A stretch of 64,000 bases of DNA from Cryptosporangium arvum DSM 44712 (GCF_000585375.1 NZ_KK073874.1:8653913-8717912); one strand, 5' to 3'. Shown: positions 16,949-26,407, counted from the stretch's first letter. The notes: generated by a model not told the origin, from the sequence alone. Numbers and translations: made by a program.

Positions 16949-17836
16949 ATGGACGAATTCAGCGCGCACCGGGAGCACCTGGTCCGGGTCGCGTACCGCA
17001 TGCTCGGCAGCCTCTCCGACGCCGAGGACGCGGTGCAGGAGACCTGGCTGCGCTGGGAGCGCACCGACCGCTCGGAGATCGTCGACCCGCGCGCGTGGCT
17101 GACCCGGGTGACCGGCCGGATCTGCCTGGACGTGCTCCGGTCCGCCCGCGTCACGCGCGAGGCGTACGTCGGACCGTGGCTGCCCGAACCCCTGGTGGAG
17201 CGCCTGCCCACCGCCGGCACCGACCCGGCCGACCTCGCGGTGCTCGACGACTCGGTCCGGATCGCGCTGCTGCACCTGCTGGAGCGGCTCAGCCCGGAGC
17301 AGCGCGTCGCGTTCGTGCTGCACGACGTGTTCGGCGTCCCGTTCGACGGCATCGCGGCGGCGCTCGGCACCAAGGTCGACAACGCCCGTCAGCTGGCGTC
17401 CCGCGCGCGACGGCTGCTGCACGAGAGTGCACCGCCGCGGCTGGCGCCGCTGGCCGAGCAGCGGGCCACCGTCGAAGCCTTCTTCGACGCCTGCCAGGGC
17501 GGCGATCTGAGCCGCCTCACCGCCTTGCTGGCCCCGGACGTCGAGTTCCACTCGGACGGCGGCGGCCAGGTGCGCGCCGCGCTGCGCCCGATCTACGGCT
17601 CCGACAAGGTCGTCCGCTTTCTCCTCGGGGTACTGGCCAACGGGAGCTACCTCGAGCCGGAGCCGGCGATGGTCAACGGTCAGTTCGGCCTGGTGTTGTA
17701 CCGCGACGGCCAGCTGCTCGGCGTGGTCGTGCCGGACGTGACCACCGACGGCCGGATCTCCCGGTTCTCGTTCGTCGTCAACCCGGAGAAGCTGCGTCGC
17801 CTGCCGCCTGTGGACGGGGCCGACGAAGTGTCGTAG
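16949..17836 (+). CDS. ECF41-type sigma factor with SnoaL-like C-terminal domain
   Basis: The 295-residue protein has sigma region 2 (HLVRVAYRMLGSLSDAEDAVQETWL), sigma region 4 (LSPEQRVAFVLHDVFG) and a C-terminal SnoaL-like domain. That domain carries the two ECF41 hallmarks, DGGG (in SDGGGQV) and NPEKL (canonical NPDKL). In this family the C-terminal domain replaces an anti-sigma factor and tunes activity. ECF41 genes usually sit beside a carboxymuconolactone-decarboxylase or oxidoreductase gene; none is present here. The ATG at 16949 could be leaderless (TCTACT 8 nt upstream). Confidence 0.9.
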   Translation: MDEFSAHREHLVRVAYRMLGSLSDAEDAVQETWLRWERTDRSEIVDPRAWLTRVTGRICLDVLRSARVTREAYVGPWLPEPLVERLPTAGTDPADLAVLDDSVRIALLHLLERLSPEQRVAFVLHDVFGVPFDGIAAALGTKVDNARQLASRARRLLHESAPPRLAPLAEQRATVEAFFDACQGGDLSRLTALLAPDVEFHSDGGGQVRAALRPIYGSDKVVRFLLGVLANGSYLEPEPAMVNGQFGLVLYRDGQLLGVVVPDVTTDGRISRFSFVVNPEKLRRLPPVDGADEVS

Positions 17837-17858
17837 GACCCGGGTACCGTTTCCGCCC

Positions 17859-19916
17859 GTGGCAGTAGTGACCGAAGCAGATTCGACGCAGGCCGATCAA
17901 CGGCAGACGGAGGCGCTGCTCGCCGCAGCGATCGGCGCCGTGCCCCAAGGCATGGACCGTCCCGGGCAGCGGATGATGGCCCGCGCGGTCACCGAGGCCG
18001 TGCACACCGGCGAACACCTGCTGGTGCAGGCCGGCACCGGCACCGGCAAGTCGCTCGCGTACCTGGTGCCTGCGCTGGCCACCGGCAAGCGCGTCGTCGT
18101 CACCACCGCCACGCTGGCGCTGCAGGCCCAGCTGGTCAACCACGACCTGCCCCGGCTGGTCGAGGCCGCCGCCCCGGTGCTCGGCCGCACGCCGACGTTC
18201 GCCCTGCTGAAAGGCCGCCACCACTACGCGTGCCGGGCCCGGCTGGAGCCCGGCGCGGCCGACGACGACGATGGCCTGTTCGAGACCGACACCCAGTGGC
18301 TCGGCGCGGCCGGGAAGCTCGTCCAGCAGGTCACCCGGGTGCGCGAGTGGGCGGCGGAGGAGACCGACACCGGCGACCGCGCCGATCTCGATCCGGGCGT
18401 CGACGACAGCGCCTGGCGGCAGGTCAGCATGCCGGCCCGGGAGTGCGTCGGCGCGGCCCGGTGCCCGTTCGGCGAGGAGTGCTTCGCCGAGGCGGCCAGG
18501 GCCAAGGCCAGGCAGGCCGACATCGTCGTCACGAACCACAGCCTGCTCGCCGTCGACCTGCTCTCCGGCCGGCACATCGTCCCCGAGCACGCGCTCCTGG
18601 TGATCGACGAGGCCCACGAGCTCACCGACCGGGTCACCAGCGCCGCGCAGGCCGAGCTCAACGCCGAGGTGATCAGCCGGGCCGCCCGCCGCCTGCGCTC
18701 GTTCGTCCCCGACAAACTGCGCGACGACGTGGAGGGCTCGGCCGATCTCCTGGAGCGCATGCTGGACGGGGCGCGGCCGGGTCGGCTGGAACGGCTGCCG
18801 GAGCCGCTCTACGACGCGCTGTTCCTCGTCGATTCGGCGGCCAGGGCCGCACTGGACGCGCTCGGCGGAGAGGTCGGCCCCGAGGAAGCCGACGCGGTCA
18901 AGCGCAACCAGGCCAAGCAGGGTCTCACCGGGCTCGTCGACACCGTCGAGCGCCTGCTCGAACAGTCCGACCGGGACGTCGCCTGGGTGGCCCAGGAAGA
19001 TCGGCGGCCGCCCGCGCTGAACGTCGCTCCGCTCTCGGTCTCAGCCGCGCTGGGCAGCGGCCTCTTCCGGGACCGGGTCGTGGTCGCGGCCTCGGCCACG
19101 CTCGCGCTCGGCGGGCGCTTCGACACCGTCGCCCGTTCGCTCGGTCTCGAAGTCGACTACGGGCGCACACCCGAGACCGGCGACGTCCGGCGGGTCGAGC
19201 CGCCCGTGATCGACGATGACGACGACAAGGAGCCGCCGGCCGTCTGGCGCGCGCTCGACGTCGGCTCGCCGTTCGATTATCCCAAGCAGGGCATTCTCTA
19301 CGTCGCGTCGCGGCTGCCGAAGCCGGGCATGTCCGGGCTGTCGGAGGCCGCCCAGCGCGAGCTGGTCGAGCTGGTCACGGCGGCCGGCGGGCGGACGCTC
19401 GGCCTGTTCTCGTCACGGAAGGCAGCCTCCACCGCGGCCGAGGCGCTCCGGGCGCAGACCGATCTTCCGGTGCTGCTGCAGGGTGACGACTCGATCCACC
19501 TGCTCGTGCGGCGCTTCAAGGAGGAGCCGCAGACGTGTCTGCTCGGCGTCGCGTCGCTCTGGCAGGGCGTCGACGTGCCGGGCGACGCGTGCCAGCTGGT
19601 CGTGATCGACCGGTTGCCGTTCCCCCGGCCCGACGAGCCGCTCACCGCCGCCCGGTCCAAGGCCGTGGACGACGCCGGCGGGTCGGGGTTCATGGCCGTG
19701 TCGGTGCCCGCGGCGGCGATCCGGCTGTCCCAGGGCGCCGGGCGGCTGATCCGGGCCGCCGGTGACCGCGGGGTCGTCGCGGTGCTCGATGCCCGCCTGC
19801 ACAACGCGCGGTACGGCGAGTTCATCCGCCGCACGCTGCCGCCGTTCTGGTACACGACGTCGCCCGACGTCGTCCGCGGTGCCTTGAAACGCCTGGGCGG
19901 CACCGCGGAGACGTGA
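17859..19916 (+). CDS. dinG: DinG-family ATP-dependent DNA helicase
   Basis: The 685-residue XPD/DinG-type superfamily 2 helicase carries Walker A GTGTGKS (residues 60-66), the DEAH box VIDEAHEL and the C-terminal QGAGRLIR motif VI. Four cysteines, one in HHYACRARL and three in ARECVGAARCPFGEECF, are placed to hold an iron-sulfur cluster. It agrees with mycobacterial DinG (Rv1329c) along its whole length. It unwinds 5'-3' on D-loops and R-loops during repair. GTG 17859 follows the sigma gene by 22 bp; the AI-2E gene converges after 7 bp. Confidence 0.92.
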   Translation: MAVVTEADSTQADQRQTEALLAAAIGAVPQGMDRPGQRMMARAVTEAVHTGEHLLVQAGTGTGKSLAYLVPALATGKRVVVTTATLALQAQLVNHDLPRLVEAAAPVLGRTPTFALLKGRHHYACRARLEPGAADDDDGLFETDTQWLGAAGKLVQQVTRVREWAAEETDTGDRADLDPGVDDSAWRQVSMPARECVGAARCPFGEECFAEAARAKARQADIVVTNHSLLAVDLLSGRHIVPEHALLVIDEAHELTDRVTSAAQAELNAEVISRAARRLRSFVPDKLRDDVEGSADLLERMLDGARPGRLERLPEPLYDALFLVDSAARAALDALGGEVGPEEADAVKRNQAKQGLTGLVDTVERLLEQSDRDVAWVAQEDRRPPALNVAPLSVSAALGSGLFRDRVVVAASATLALGGRFDTVARSLGLEVDYGRTPETGDVRRVEPPVIDDDDDKEPPAVWRALDVGSPFDYPKQGILYVASRLPKPGMSGLSEAAQRELVELVTAAGGRTLGLFSSRKAASTAAEALRAQTDLPVLLQGDDSIHLLVRRFKEEPQTCLLGVASLWQGVDVPGDACQLVVIDRLPFPRPDEPLTAARSKAVDDAGGSGFMAVSVPAAAIRLSQGAGRLIRAAGDRGVVAVLDARLHNARYGEFIRRTLPPFWYTTSPDVVRGALKRLGGTAET

Positions 19917-19923
19917 CGCGGGT

Positions 19924-21321
19924 TCAGCTGCTGGTGGCCACCGGGCCGGGTGGCTCCCCGGTCGGAGCCGGCGGCACCGTGGCTGCCGGAGCGGCCGCGA
20001 CCGGGTCGGTGCGGGTCGCCGCGCCCGCGCCGGCGGCACCGACGGTGGCGTTCTGCTCGGCCTCCACGCGGGCCTTCTCCACCTCGGCCTCGTCGTCGTC
20101 GGTGGGTTCCGTCCCGGGTGGAGCGTCCGAGGGTGCGGGGCCGCCGTCGGGCCGCAGCACCAGGTAGCGGATCGCGGTGTTCAGCACGGCCAGCAGCGGC
20201 ACCGCGACCAGACCACCGACGATGCCGGCCACCGTGATGCCGATCGCGATCGCCAGGATCACCGCGAGCGGGTGCAGCGCGACCGCCCGTCCCATGATCA
20301 GCGGCTGCAGGACGTGGCCCTCGAGCTGCTGCACACCGATGACCACCGCCAGGATGATCAGCGCCGGCACCGGCCCCTGGGTGACGAGCGCGACCGCGAC
20401 GGCCACCGCTCCGGAGAGCGTCGCACCGATGACGGGGATGAACGCACCGAGGAACACCAGCGCGGCCAGCGGCAGCGTGAGCGGCACCTTCAGCACGGCC
20501 AACCCGATGCCGATGCCGAGCGCGTCGACGAACGCCACGAAGACCGTGGCGCGTACGTAGGACGTCAGCGTGTGCCAGGAGTAGTGGCCGGCCTGACGCA
20601 CCGCCGGGCGGGCCGGGCGCGGCAGCAGGCGGGTGAGGAACCGCCAGATCTGAGCGCCGTCCTTGAGGAAGAAGAACGTCGTGAACAGCACCAGGAAGAA
20701 CCCGGTGACGACCTCACCGAGCGTCGTCGCGGTGCTCAGCGCACCCGACGTCAGCGACGAGCTGTTCTCCGACAGCCACGTCTGCACCCGCTCGACGTAC
20801 TGGTCGATCTGGCCCTGCGAGATGTGCAGCGGGCCGGAGAGCAGCCAGTCGCGGCCCTCGTTGAGCGCCTGGTTGACCTGATCGGTCAGGTCGGCGAGAC
20901 CGTTGATGAACGCCTGGACGACGAGCGCGAGGGTTCCGAACACCAGGACGAGCCCGAACACCAGGATCGTGGTCGCGGCCAGCGCCCGGGGCGCACCGTT
21001 GCGCCGCAGGAAGCCTGCGGCCGGCTCCAGCAGCGCGGCCAGCAGCAGCGCCACCATCAGCGGGATCACCACGACGCGAAGCATCGAGATGAGGTGGAAC
21101 AGCCCGTAGAGCACCACGGCGACGATCGCCAGGCGCCAGGCCCAGGCCGCTCCGACCCGCAGCGCGACCGGCACGCTCTCGTTGTCCGGCTCGTCCGCGG
21201 GCAGCAGGACCACGCCCGGTGGACCCTCGACCACCGGTTGATCCGGTGGGACGGCCTGATTCTCCCGCGCTGCCGCGAGTCGCTCGCGCGCCTCGTCGCG
21301 CACCCGCAACAGCCAACTCAC
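19924..21321 (-). CDS. AI-2E family membrane transporter
   Basis: The protein of about 465 residues has eight or so membrane segments in the AI-2E/TerC-exporter pattern. Typical stretches are MLRVVVIPLMVALLLAALL, FFLVLFTTFFFLKDG and FLGAFIPVIGATLSG, followed by QQLEGHVLQPLIMGRAV. It has a long cytoplasmic N-terminus and an Ala/Pro/Thr-rich acidic C-terminal tail of about 75 residues. The substrates of this family vary (autoinducer, ions, small metabolites) and cannot be given. GTG 21321 was chosen for the N-terminus MSWLLRVRDEARER. Confidence 0.88.
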   Translation of the reverse strand: MSWLLRVRDEARERLAAARENQAVPPDQPVVEGPPGVVLLPADEPDNESVPVALRVGAAWAWRLAIVAVVLYGLFHLISMLRVVVIPLMVALLLAALLEPAAGFLRRNGAPRALAATTILVFGLVLVFGTLALVVQAFINGLADLTDQVNQALNEGRDWLLSGPLHISQGQIDQYVERVQTWLSENSSSLTSGALSTATTLGEVVTGFFLVLFTTFFFLKDGAQIWRFLTRLLPRPARPAVRQAGHYSWHTLTSYVRATVFVAFVDALGIGIGLAVLKVPLTLPLAALVFLGAFIPVIGATLSGAVAVAVALVTQGPVPALIILAVVIGVQQLEGHVLQPLIMGRAVALHPLAVILAIAIGITVAGIVGGLVAVPLLAVLNTAIRYLVLRPDGGPAPSDAPPGTEPTDDDEAEVEKARVEAEQNATVGAAGAGAATRTDPVAAAPAATVPPAPTGEPPGPVATSS

Positions 21322-21417
21322 CCGGGGTTCCCCCTTCAGACGTTCCCGACGCACCGTACTGGCGCCTTCTACCCGCGCCCACGGATCCCCACACACTCGG
21401 CGATACCGTGTGGAGCT

Positions 21418-21768
21418 GTGAGTACAGAACCCGACTTGGTCAACTCCGTGAACGGTGGCCTACCGATCCACCTGCTGCACGATCGGGTACTGGTGAAATT
21501 GGAAGGCACCGCTGGTGAACGGCGGTCCAGCTCCGGCATCGTCATCCCGGCCACCGCGGCCATGGGGCGCCGGTTGGCGTGGGCGACGGCGGTGGCGGTC
21601 GGCCCCACCGTGCGCACGGTCGAGGTCGGTGACCGGGTGTTGTTCGACCCCGACGAGAAGTCCGAGGTCGAACTGGGCGGCAACGACTACGTGCTCATGC
21701 GTGAGCGCGACGTCCACGCGGTCGCGGCGTCCCGCGTCGACGACGAGGGCACCGGGCTGTATCTCTAA
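21418..21768 (+). CDS. GroES-like co-chaperonin paralogue
   Basis: The 116-residue protein has the GroES fold (PIHLLHDRVLVKLEG, then the mobile-loop region SSSGIVIP, then VEVGDRVLFDPD and NDYVLMRERDV). It is longer than classical GroES at both ends, and no groEL stands beside it. It may be a specialised cap for an alternative GroEL. The GTG start lies a few nt after TACCGT, again suggesting a leaderless mRNA. Its stop overlaps the PrsW stop on the other strand by 4 bp (CTAA). Confidence 0.8.
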   Translation: MSTEPDLVNSVNGGLPIHLLHDRVLVKLEGTAGERRSSSGIVIPATAAMGRRLAWATAVAVGPTVRTVEVGDRVLFDPDEKSEVELGGNDYVLMRERDVHAVAASRVDDEGTGLYL

Positions 21769-23174
21769 CGACCGTCGTGGTGCGGCTGGTACCCGGGGTG
21801 GTGCCCGCCGCCGTAGTACGTCGGGTTGTAGATCTGGCCGGGGCCGCTGTAGTTGGACCCGGCCGGATAGCTGCCGCTGACGTAGTTGGAACCGCCGTGG
21901 CCCGGCGGGTAGGCGGCCGGCGACGTCGACCACGGCATCGTCGTGCCCGGGCGCGCGTGCTGCAGGATGTACTGCCGCCGGGCGTCCACGGTCGCGAGCA
22001 GTTGACGCTCCTCGTCGGCGAACTCGCGGTTGGCGATGCCGCGGGCGAGCGCATCCCGGATGATCGCCAGCTTGGTGGCCGCGAACTGGTAGTCCGACAT
22101 CGCTTTGGCGCCGATGCCGCCGGCGATGCCCCGAGCCCACTGCCGCCCGGCGCGCCGGGTCTGCATGGTGGCCAGCGCGGCGATCTCCTGCGCGGTGAAC
22201 CAGCCCGCTTCCGCGTACACCGGGAGCACCCGGCCGACGACCTTGGCTTCCCGGCCGCGGAGCACGATCGCCAGCGTGACCATCGCGATCAGGATCGGCA
22301 GCATGAGCAGCGTGTACCCGGTGAGGATCACGCCGAAGTCCTGGCTGGAGGCCAGCAGGTTCCAGGTGCCGTGCAGGAGCACCGCGAGCGCGAGACCACC
22401 GATCGGCGCGACGATCTTCACCCACGTGTGCCGGCTACGCACCGCCAGCCCCACGCCGACCCCGGTCATCGCGGTGAACAGCGGGTGCGCGAACGGCGAG
22501 AAGATGCCGCGGAGCACGAACGTGACGATCAGCGCGGTGATGCCGCCCGGCATGTTCTTCTCTTCGTCGCCGAGGTACGCCGAGCCGAAGTAGAGGACGT
22601 TCTCGGTGAAGGCGAACCCGACCGCGGACATACCGGCGTAGACGATGCCGTCGACCACACCGTTGATCTGCCGCCGGCCGGTGAGCGCGAGGCCGAGCAG
22701 GATGAACAGCGGGATCGCCTTGAAGAACTCCTCGGTCGGCGGCGCGACGAGCACCGCCGTGGTCGACTCGGAACCGCCGGCGCCTGTGATGACCCGCCCG
22801 CCGAACGAGTTGATGATCAGCGCGGCGAACGTCGCCACGCACGCGCCCCAGGCGAACGCGAACGCCAGGTAGCGCCGCGGCTCGGGCTCGTACCGGTCGA
22901 GCCACCAGAAGAACGCCAGCAGGATCGGCACCGGTAGCACCGCGGTGCCGAGCGCCAGGATCAGCGTGCCCGGCCCGAGGCTGTAACCGAGGATGCCGTA
23001 GATACCGAGACCGGCGAGCGCGATCACGCCGACGGCGACGACCGCGACCGCGATGCCGACCCAGCGTCGTTTGTGCCAGGGCACCATCGGAGCCGCTTGG
23101 GCCATTCCCTCGGACGGGTGGGGAACGCCCGGATGCTGCCCGGGCAGCCCCGGACCGGCGGGGGGATGAACCAT
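21765..23174 (-). CDS. PrsW-family intramembrane metalloprotease
   Basis: The 469-residue polytopic protein carries the PrsW motifs: APPTEEFFKAIP (metal-binding/catalytic glutamates), FAFTENVLYF, FSPFAHPLFTAMTG and LLHGTWN, placed in successive membrane helices. PrsW proteases cut anti-sigma factors or other single-pass proteins in the membrane. An extra C-terminal cytoplasmic region (about 300-469) has a DUF-like helical part and a Gly/Tyr/Ser/Pro-rich tail. ATG 23174 follows the FUSC stop by 10 bp, so the two form one unit. Confidence 0.88.
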   Translation of the reverse strand: MVHPPAGPGLPGQHPGVPHPSEGMAQAAPMVPWHKRRWVGIAVAVVAVGVIALAGLGIYGILGYSLGPGTLILALGTAVLPVPILLAFFWWLDRYEPEPRRYLAFAFAWGACVATFAALIINSFGGRVITGAGGSESTTAVLVAPPTEEFFKAIPLFILLGLALTGRRQINGVVDGIVYAGMSAVGFAFTENVLYFGSAYLGDEEKNMPGGITALIVTFVLRGIFSPFAHPLFTAMTGVGVGLAVRSRHTWVKIVAPIGGLALAVLLHGTWNLLASSQDFGVILTGYTLLMLPILIAMVTLAIVLRGREAKVVGRVLPVYAEAGWFTAQEIAALATMQTRRAGRQWARGIAGGIGAKAMSDYQFAATKLAIIRDALARGIANREFADEERQLLATVDARRQYILQHARPGTTMPWSTSPAAYPPGHGGSNYVSGSYPAGSNYSGPGQIYNPTYYGGGHHPGYQPHHDGR

Positions 23175-23184
23175 GCTCCGCAGC

Positions 23185-25389
23185 CTAATCGGAGCTAGCC
23201 TCGGATGCCCCCCGAGCATCCTGTCGGAGCAGGTGATTGAGCGTGCCGATCCCGTCGGTGAGCCGATCGGCGGCGGTCGCGAAAGTCGCGAGCCGGGCGG
23301 ATGGTGCGACGGCGATCAAATCGTCGACGTCCGCGCGCAGCGTCGGAAGAGCCTTCGGGCGACGCCCGGTGCGCAGCGCGCCGGCGATGGCGGCCAGCGC
23401 CGTGTCGACGTGGGCGGCGAACGTGCGTGCCTCCGGGCGGGAGAGGCCCTCCGGGTACATGTCCCGGGCGGCCTCCAGCGCCATGCCGCCCTGCACCAAC
23501 CGGCTCGCGTGCACGCTGACGCCGTTGGCCAGGTCGACGAGCGCGGGCGGGGTACCCGGCTCGTCGGCCAGCCGCTTGGCCGAGTCCCGCGCGTTGCTCA
23601 GCGCGACCCTGGCGGTGGTGCGGGCGGCGTCGACGTCGGTGTCGGACGCGTCCGGGTCGGCCGCGGTGCGCAGGTAGCCGCGCGCCGACTCGATGGCGTC
23701 GGCGAGGGTCTCCCTGGCGGTGGACCGCTCCCAGGTGGGCCAGGCCAGGTACGCGGCGAGCGCGATGACACCGGCCGCGACGGTGTAGGTGAGCCGCTCC
23801 GGGATCAACTGCCCGGCGGACGCCCCGAGCAGGTCGGCGATCAGCACCGCGTTCCCGGCCATCGCGGCCGCGCCGAGCGCGAAGTTCGCGGCGAGGACCG
23901 TGCGCAGGAGGAAGTAGAAGACCGGGACGAGCGCCATCTTCTGCCAGGTGTCGGAGACGACCCACTCCAGCAGCGCGGAGACGACGAGCATGCCGAGGAG
24001 GGTTCCGGCGACCCGGTCGACGACCTGCTTGACGGTCGCGGAGAAGTCGGGACGGATCGCCACCGCGACGGTGAGCAGCAGCCAGTAGCCACGCGGCAGG
24101 CCGAGCGCGACAAGTGCGGTGGCCACGACGGCCAGGGTGAAGGCGAGCCGCAGGGCGTGACGGAAGGCTTCGGAGGAGGGACGGAGGTTGGCACGCAGCA
24201 CGGTGAGCGGCTCGTCGGCCGGCATGAGGAACACGGGCGCGTCGTGGTGAGGGGGTGTGTGGTCCGGGTAGTTGGCAGTGGTCGGGGAGTCGGTCGCGGG
24301 GCTGTGGCCCGGGCCCGGGTCGGTGGCCTGGGCTGGGCTGGTGGCCTGCTGGGGGTCGGTGGCCTCGACTATTCGGCGGGCGGCGCGGAGTTGGCCGGCC
24401 AGTGCGGCGGACCGGGCCGCGGCGCCCCGCCGGGTGAGCGGAGCCCGGCCGGGAGCGTCCCGCCGGGCCCGCACCGCCGCGACGGCCTTGGCGAGCGCCT
24501 CGTCCAGCGCGGACACCAGATCGGGGTGCAGGTCGTCGGGCCCGGAGGTCAGCCGCTCCGCGATCGTGGCCCCGACCGCCGCCGCGGCATCGATCACCGC
24601 GCCGACCTCGTCAGCGGCCGCGGCCTCGTCCAGGTCCGCCAACCGGGCCCGAAGCACCGCCAGCGCGACGACCTCACCCCGGGCCCGCTCGACCTCGTCC
24701 AACAACATGCGCAGCCCGGCTACGGCCCGGTGGCGCTGCGGGTCGAGCCCTCGCAGCGCCGCATGGGCCTCGAGCACCACCGGGTACGCCGGTCCCCCAC
24801 CCCCGGGGTCCACATCGGTGAGCTCCCGATAGGCAGCCGCCACCGCCGTCCGCTCCGGCGCATACCCCCGCACCGGCCACGGCGCGATCGCCAGCAACGT
24901 CTGCAACGCCGCCCCCACGAACACCGCCGCCGCGGCCACCAGCGCCTGACTGAGCTCCTGCGGTTGCTCCCCGATCACGATCAGCACGATCAGCCCGGTG
25001 ATCCCGACCCGCGTGCCGGACGGCCCGAGCGACGTCAGCAGCCCCGCGAGGAACCCCCACAGCGCCACCAGCAGGACCGCGACGACCGCGTAAGGGTTGG
25101 CGAGCGCCCCCAACAGCACGGACAGCGCCCCACAGAGCGCCAACGCGAACCCGAGCCGCAGTCGCCGCCGATAGGGCCCGGTCAGGTCGGCGAACCCGGT
25201 GAAGTAGGCCCCGAGCGTGGCCGCGACGGCCGGCAGGACGTCCCCGGAGATGGCCCCGATCAACAGCGGCAACGCCACCGCGAGCGTCCCCCGAGCCGCG
25301 ACCCGAGGACTCAGCTTCGCCCGGGGAACGGCGATCAGCCCGCTGAAGGCAGCACGCGCCGTCCGCCCCACGTCCGCCCCGGTTGCCAC
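23185..25389 (-). CDS. FUSC-family (fusaric-acid-resistance-like) membrane transporter
   Basis: The 734-residue protein has two membrane blocks (about residues 25-165 and 400-540), each followed by a soluble helical region, the usual FUSC/YccS organisation. LPLLIGAISGDVLPAVAATLGAYFTG and LPRGYWLLLTVAVAIRPDFSATVKQ begin the two halves. The family exports aromatic acids and related compounds. GTG 25389 has a TTAGGGT -10-like box at leaderless spacing. PrsW follows after 10 bp. A structured region lies upstream, see 25539-25631. Confidence 0.85.
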   Translation of the reverse strand: MATGADVGRTARAAFSGLIAVPRAKLSPRVAARGTLAVALPLLIGAISGDVLPAVAATLGAYFTGFADLTGPYRRRLRLGFALALCGALSVLLGALANPYAVVAVLLVALWGFLAGLLTSLGPSGTRVGITGLIVLIVIGEQPQELSQALVAAAAVFVGAALQTLLAIAPWPVRGYAPERTAVAAAYRELTDVDPGGGGPAYPVVLEAHAALRGLDPQRHRAVAGLRMLLDEVERARGEVVALAVLRARLADLDEAAAADEVGAVIDAAAAVGATIAERLTSGPDDLHPDLVSALDEALAKAVAAVRARRDAPGRAPLTRRGAAARSAALAGQLRAARRIVEATDPQQATSPAQATDPGPGHSPATDSPTTANYPDHTPPHHDAPVFLMPADEPLTVLRANLRPSSEAFRHALRLAFTLAVVATALVALGLPRGYWLLLTVAVAIRPDFSATVKQVVDRVAGTLLGMLVVSALLEWVVSDTWQKMALVPVFYFLLRTVLAANFALGAAAMAGNAVLIADLLGASAGQLIPERLTYTVAAGVIALAAYLAWPTWERSTARETLADAIESARGYLRTAADPDASDTDVDAARTTARVALSNARDSAKRLADEPGTPPALVDLANGVSVHASRLVQGGMALEAARDMYPEGLSRPEARTFAAHVDTALAAIAGALRTGRRPKALPTLRADVDDLIAVAPSARLATFATAADRLTDGIGTLNHLLRQDARGASEASSD

Positions 25390-25538
25390 GTGTTCCGACC
25401 CTAACGCCCCCAAGCCCCCCGCACCCGCATCCACACCGAGAGCCACCGCTCCGCGCTGCCCCGCGGCGCTCCCGGACCGGCCCGCACGACCTGCGCCGCA
25501 CCTCGCATCGGCGCCGATCGACCCGGCCCACGAACGAC

Positions 25539-25570
25539 GGCCGCCCCGCAACAATCGTTGCGGGGCGGCC
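25539..25570. terminator. Perfect 14-bp GC hairpin in the FUSC upstream region
   Basis: GGCCGCCCCGCAAC and GTTGCGGGGCGGCC flank a 4-nt loop. No annotated gene ends here. On the minus strand it follows an extended bulged hairpin (25584-25631) by 13 nt, so it could be an attenuator or terminator ahead of FUSC. It could equally insulate the divergent unit. Confidence 0.55.
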
Positions 25571-25583
25571 GGGAAGTTTGGAC

Positions 25584-25631
25584 GGGCCCTGTTCTCTCCA
25601 CCGCGTTGCGGCGTTCTGAGAGGCGGGGCCC
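25584..25631. ncRNA. Candidate structured RNA element, three nested stems
   Basis: The outer stem is GGGCCC/GGGCCC, the middle stem CTCTC/GAGAG and the apical stem CCGC-gtt-GCGG. Internal loops separate them. The nesting is regular and unlikely by chance. The 25390-25915 gap otherwise shows no gene; it also has a GTCACCG/CGGTGAC hairpin at 25766-25788. Strand and function are open. Confidence 0.4.
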
Positions 25632-25915
25632 GCCAGGAATTTGTACCCCCGGGCACAACCGAAGGCAAGGCTTTCGTGCTTTCGAATTCAGAAGCACGGC
25701 GTAACCGCACGTTCACCTTGAGGTGGTCATCCGTACCTTCGATCCGATGGTCGGGCGAACGGGTGTCACCGAAGCATCGTCGGTGACCTGACACTGCCAG
25801 CGGAAAGGCCCACCCGGGTGGCACATTCTGGGGATACCAGCGTGCTCGTCGGCGCCTAACGTCGACTTCGAGCACGCCACGAAGCCAGTACAGACGCGGA
25901 AGGACGCGAACCCCG

Positions 25916-26407
25916 ATGAGCGAGTACGAGACCAACGTCGACGTCGACGGCGACGGCACCTACGACGACGTCACCTTCTCGGAGAACGCCGACGGCAGCG
26001 TCACCATCACCGCCGACCAGAACAACGACGGCACCGTGGACTTCGTCGCCCACGACTACAACGCCGACGGCATCGTCGACGACGCCATCTACGACGACGA
26101 CCACGACGGCGACGCCGACACCTACTGGAAAGACACCACCGGCGACGGCATCCTCGACCGCGCCGCCGGCGACACCAACGACGACGACGTCGTCGACTGG
26201 AACGGCGTCGACGCCAACCAGGACGGCCACATCGACCACGCCACCGCCGACACCAACTACGACGGCAAAGCCGACACCTACGTCGCCGACGACAACTACA
26301 ACGGCAACGCCGAATACGCCGCCGTCGACACCGACGGAGACGGCTACACCGACCGCACCACCGACCCCACCCAGGCCGGCAACCAGACCCAGGTCAACTG
26401 GAGCTGA
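25916..26407 (+). CDS. Acidic Asp-rich repeat protein (EF-hand/dockerin-like)
   Basis: The 163-residue protein consists of about ten repeats of 11-14 residues of the form D-x-[DN]-x-D-G-x-x-D, for example DVDGDGTYDD, DANQDGHIDH and DTDGDGYTDR. About a quarter of residues are Asp, there is no Cys, and no signal peptide or membrane segment is visible. The pattern is that of calcium-binding loops such as EF-hands, dockerins and thrombospondin type 3 repeats, but without flanking helices. It would be an intracellular Ca or divalent-ion buffer unless it is exported by a non-classical route. A GGAAGGA site precedes ATG 25916. Confidence 0.7.
   Translation: MSEYETNVDVDGDGTYDDVTFSENADGSVTITADQNNDGTVDFVAHDYNADGIVDDAIYDDDHDGDADTYWKDTTGDGILDRAAGDTNDDDVVDWNGVDANQDGHIDHATADTNYDGKADTYVADDNYNGNAEYAAVDTDGDGYTDRTTDPTQAGNQTQVNWS

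Noticed and set aside
25390-25915. tRNA or known riboswitch in the gap before FUSC
   Set aside because: No cloverleaf, T-arm sequence or family-specific core could be found by eye; only the hairpins are reported.
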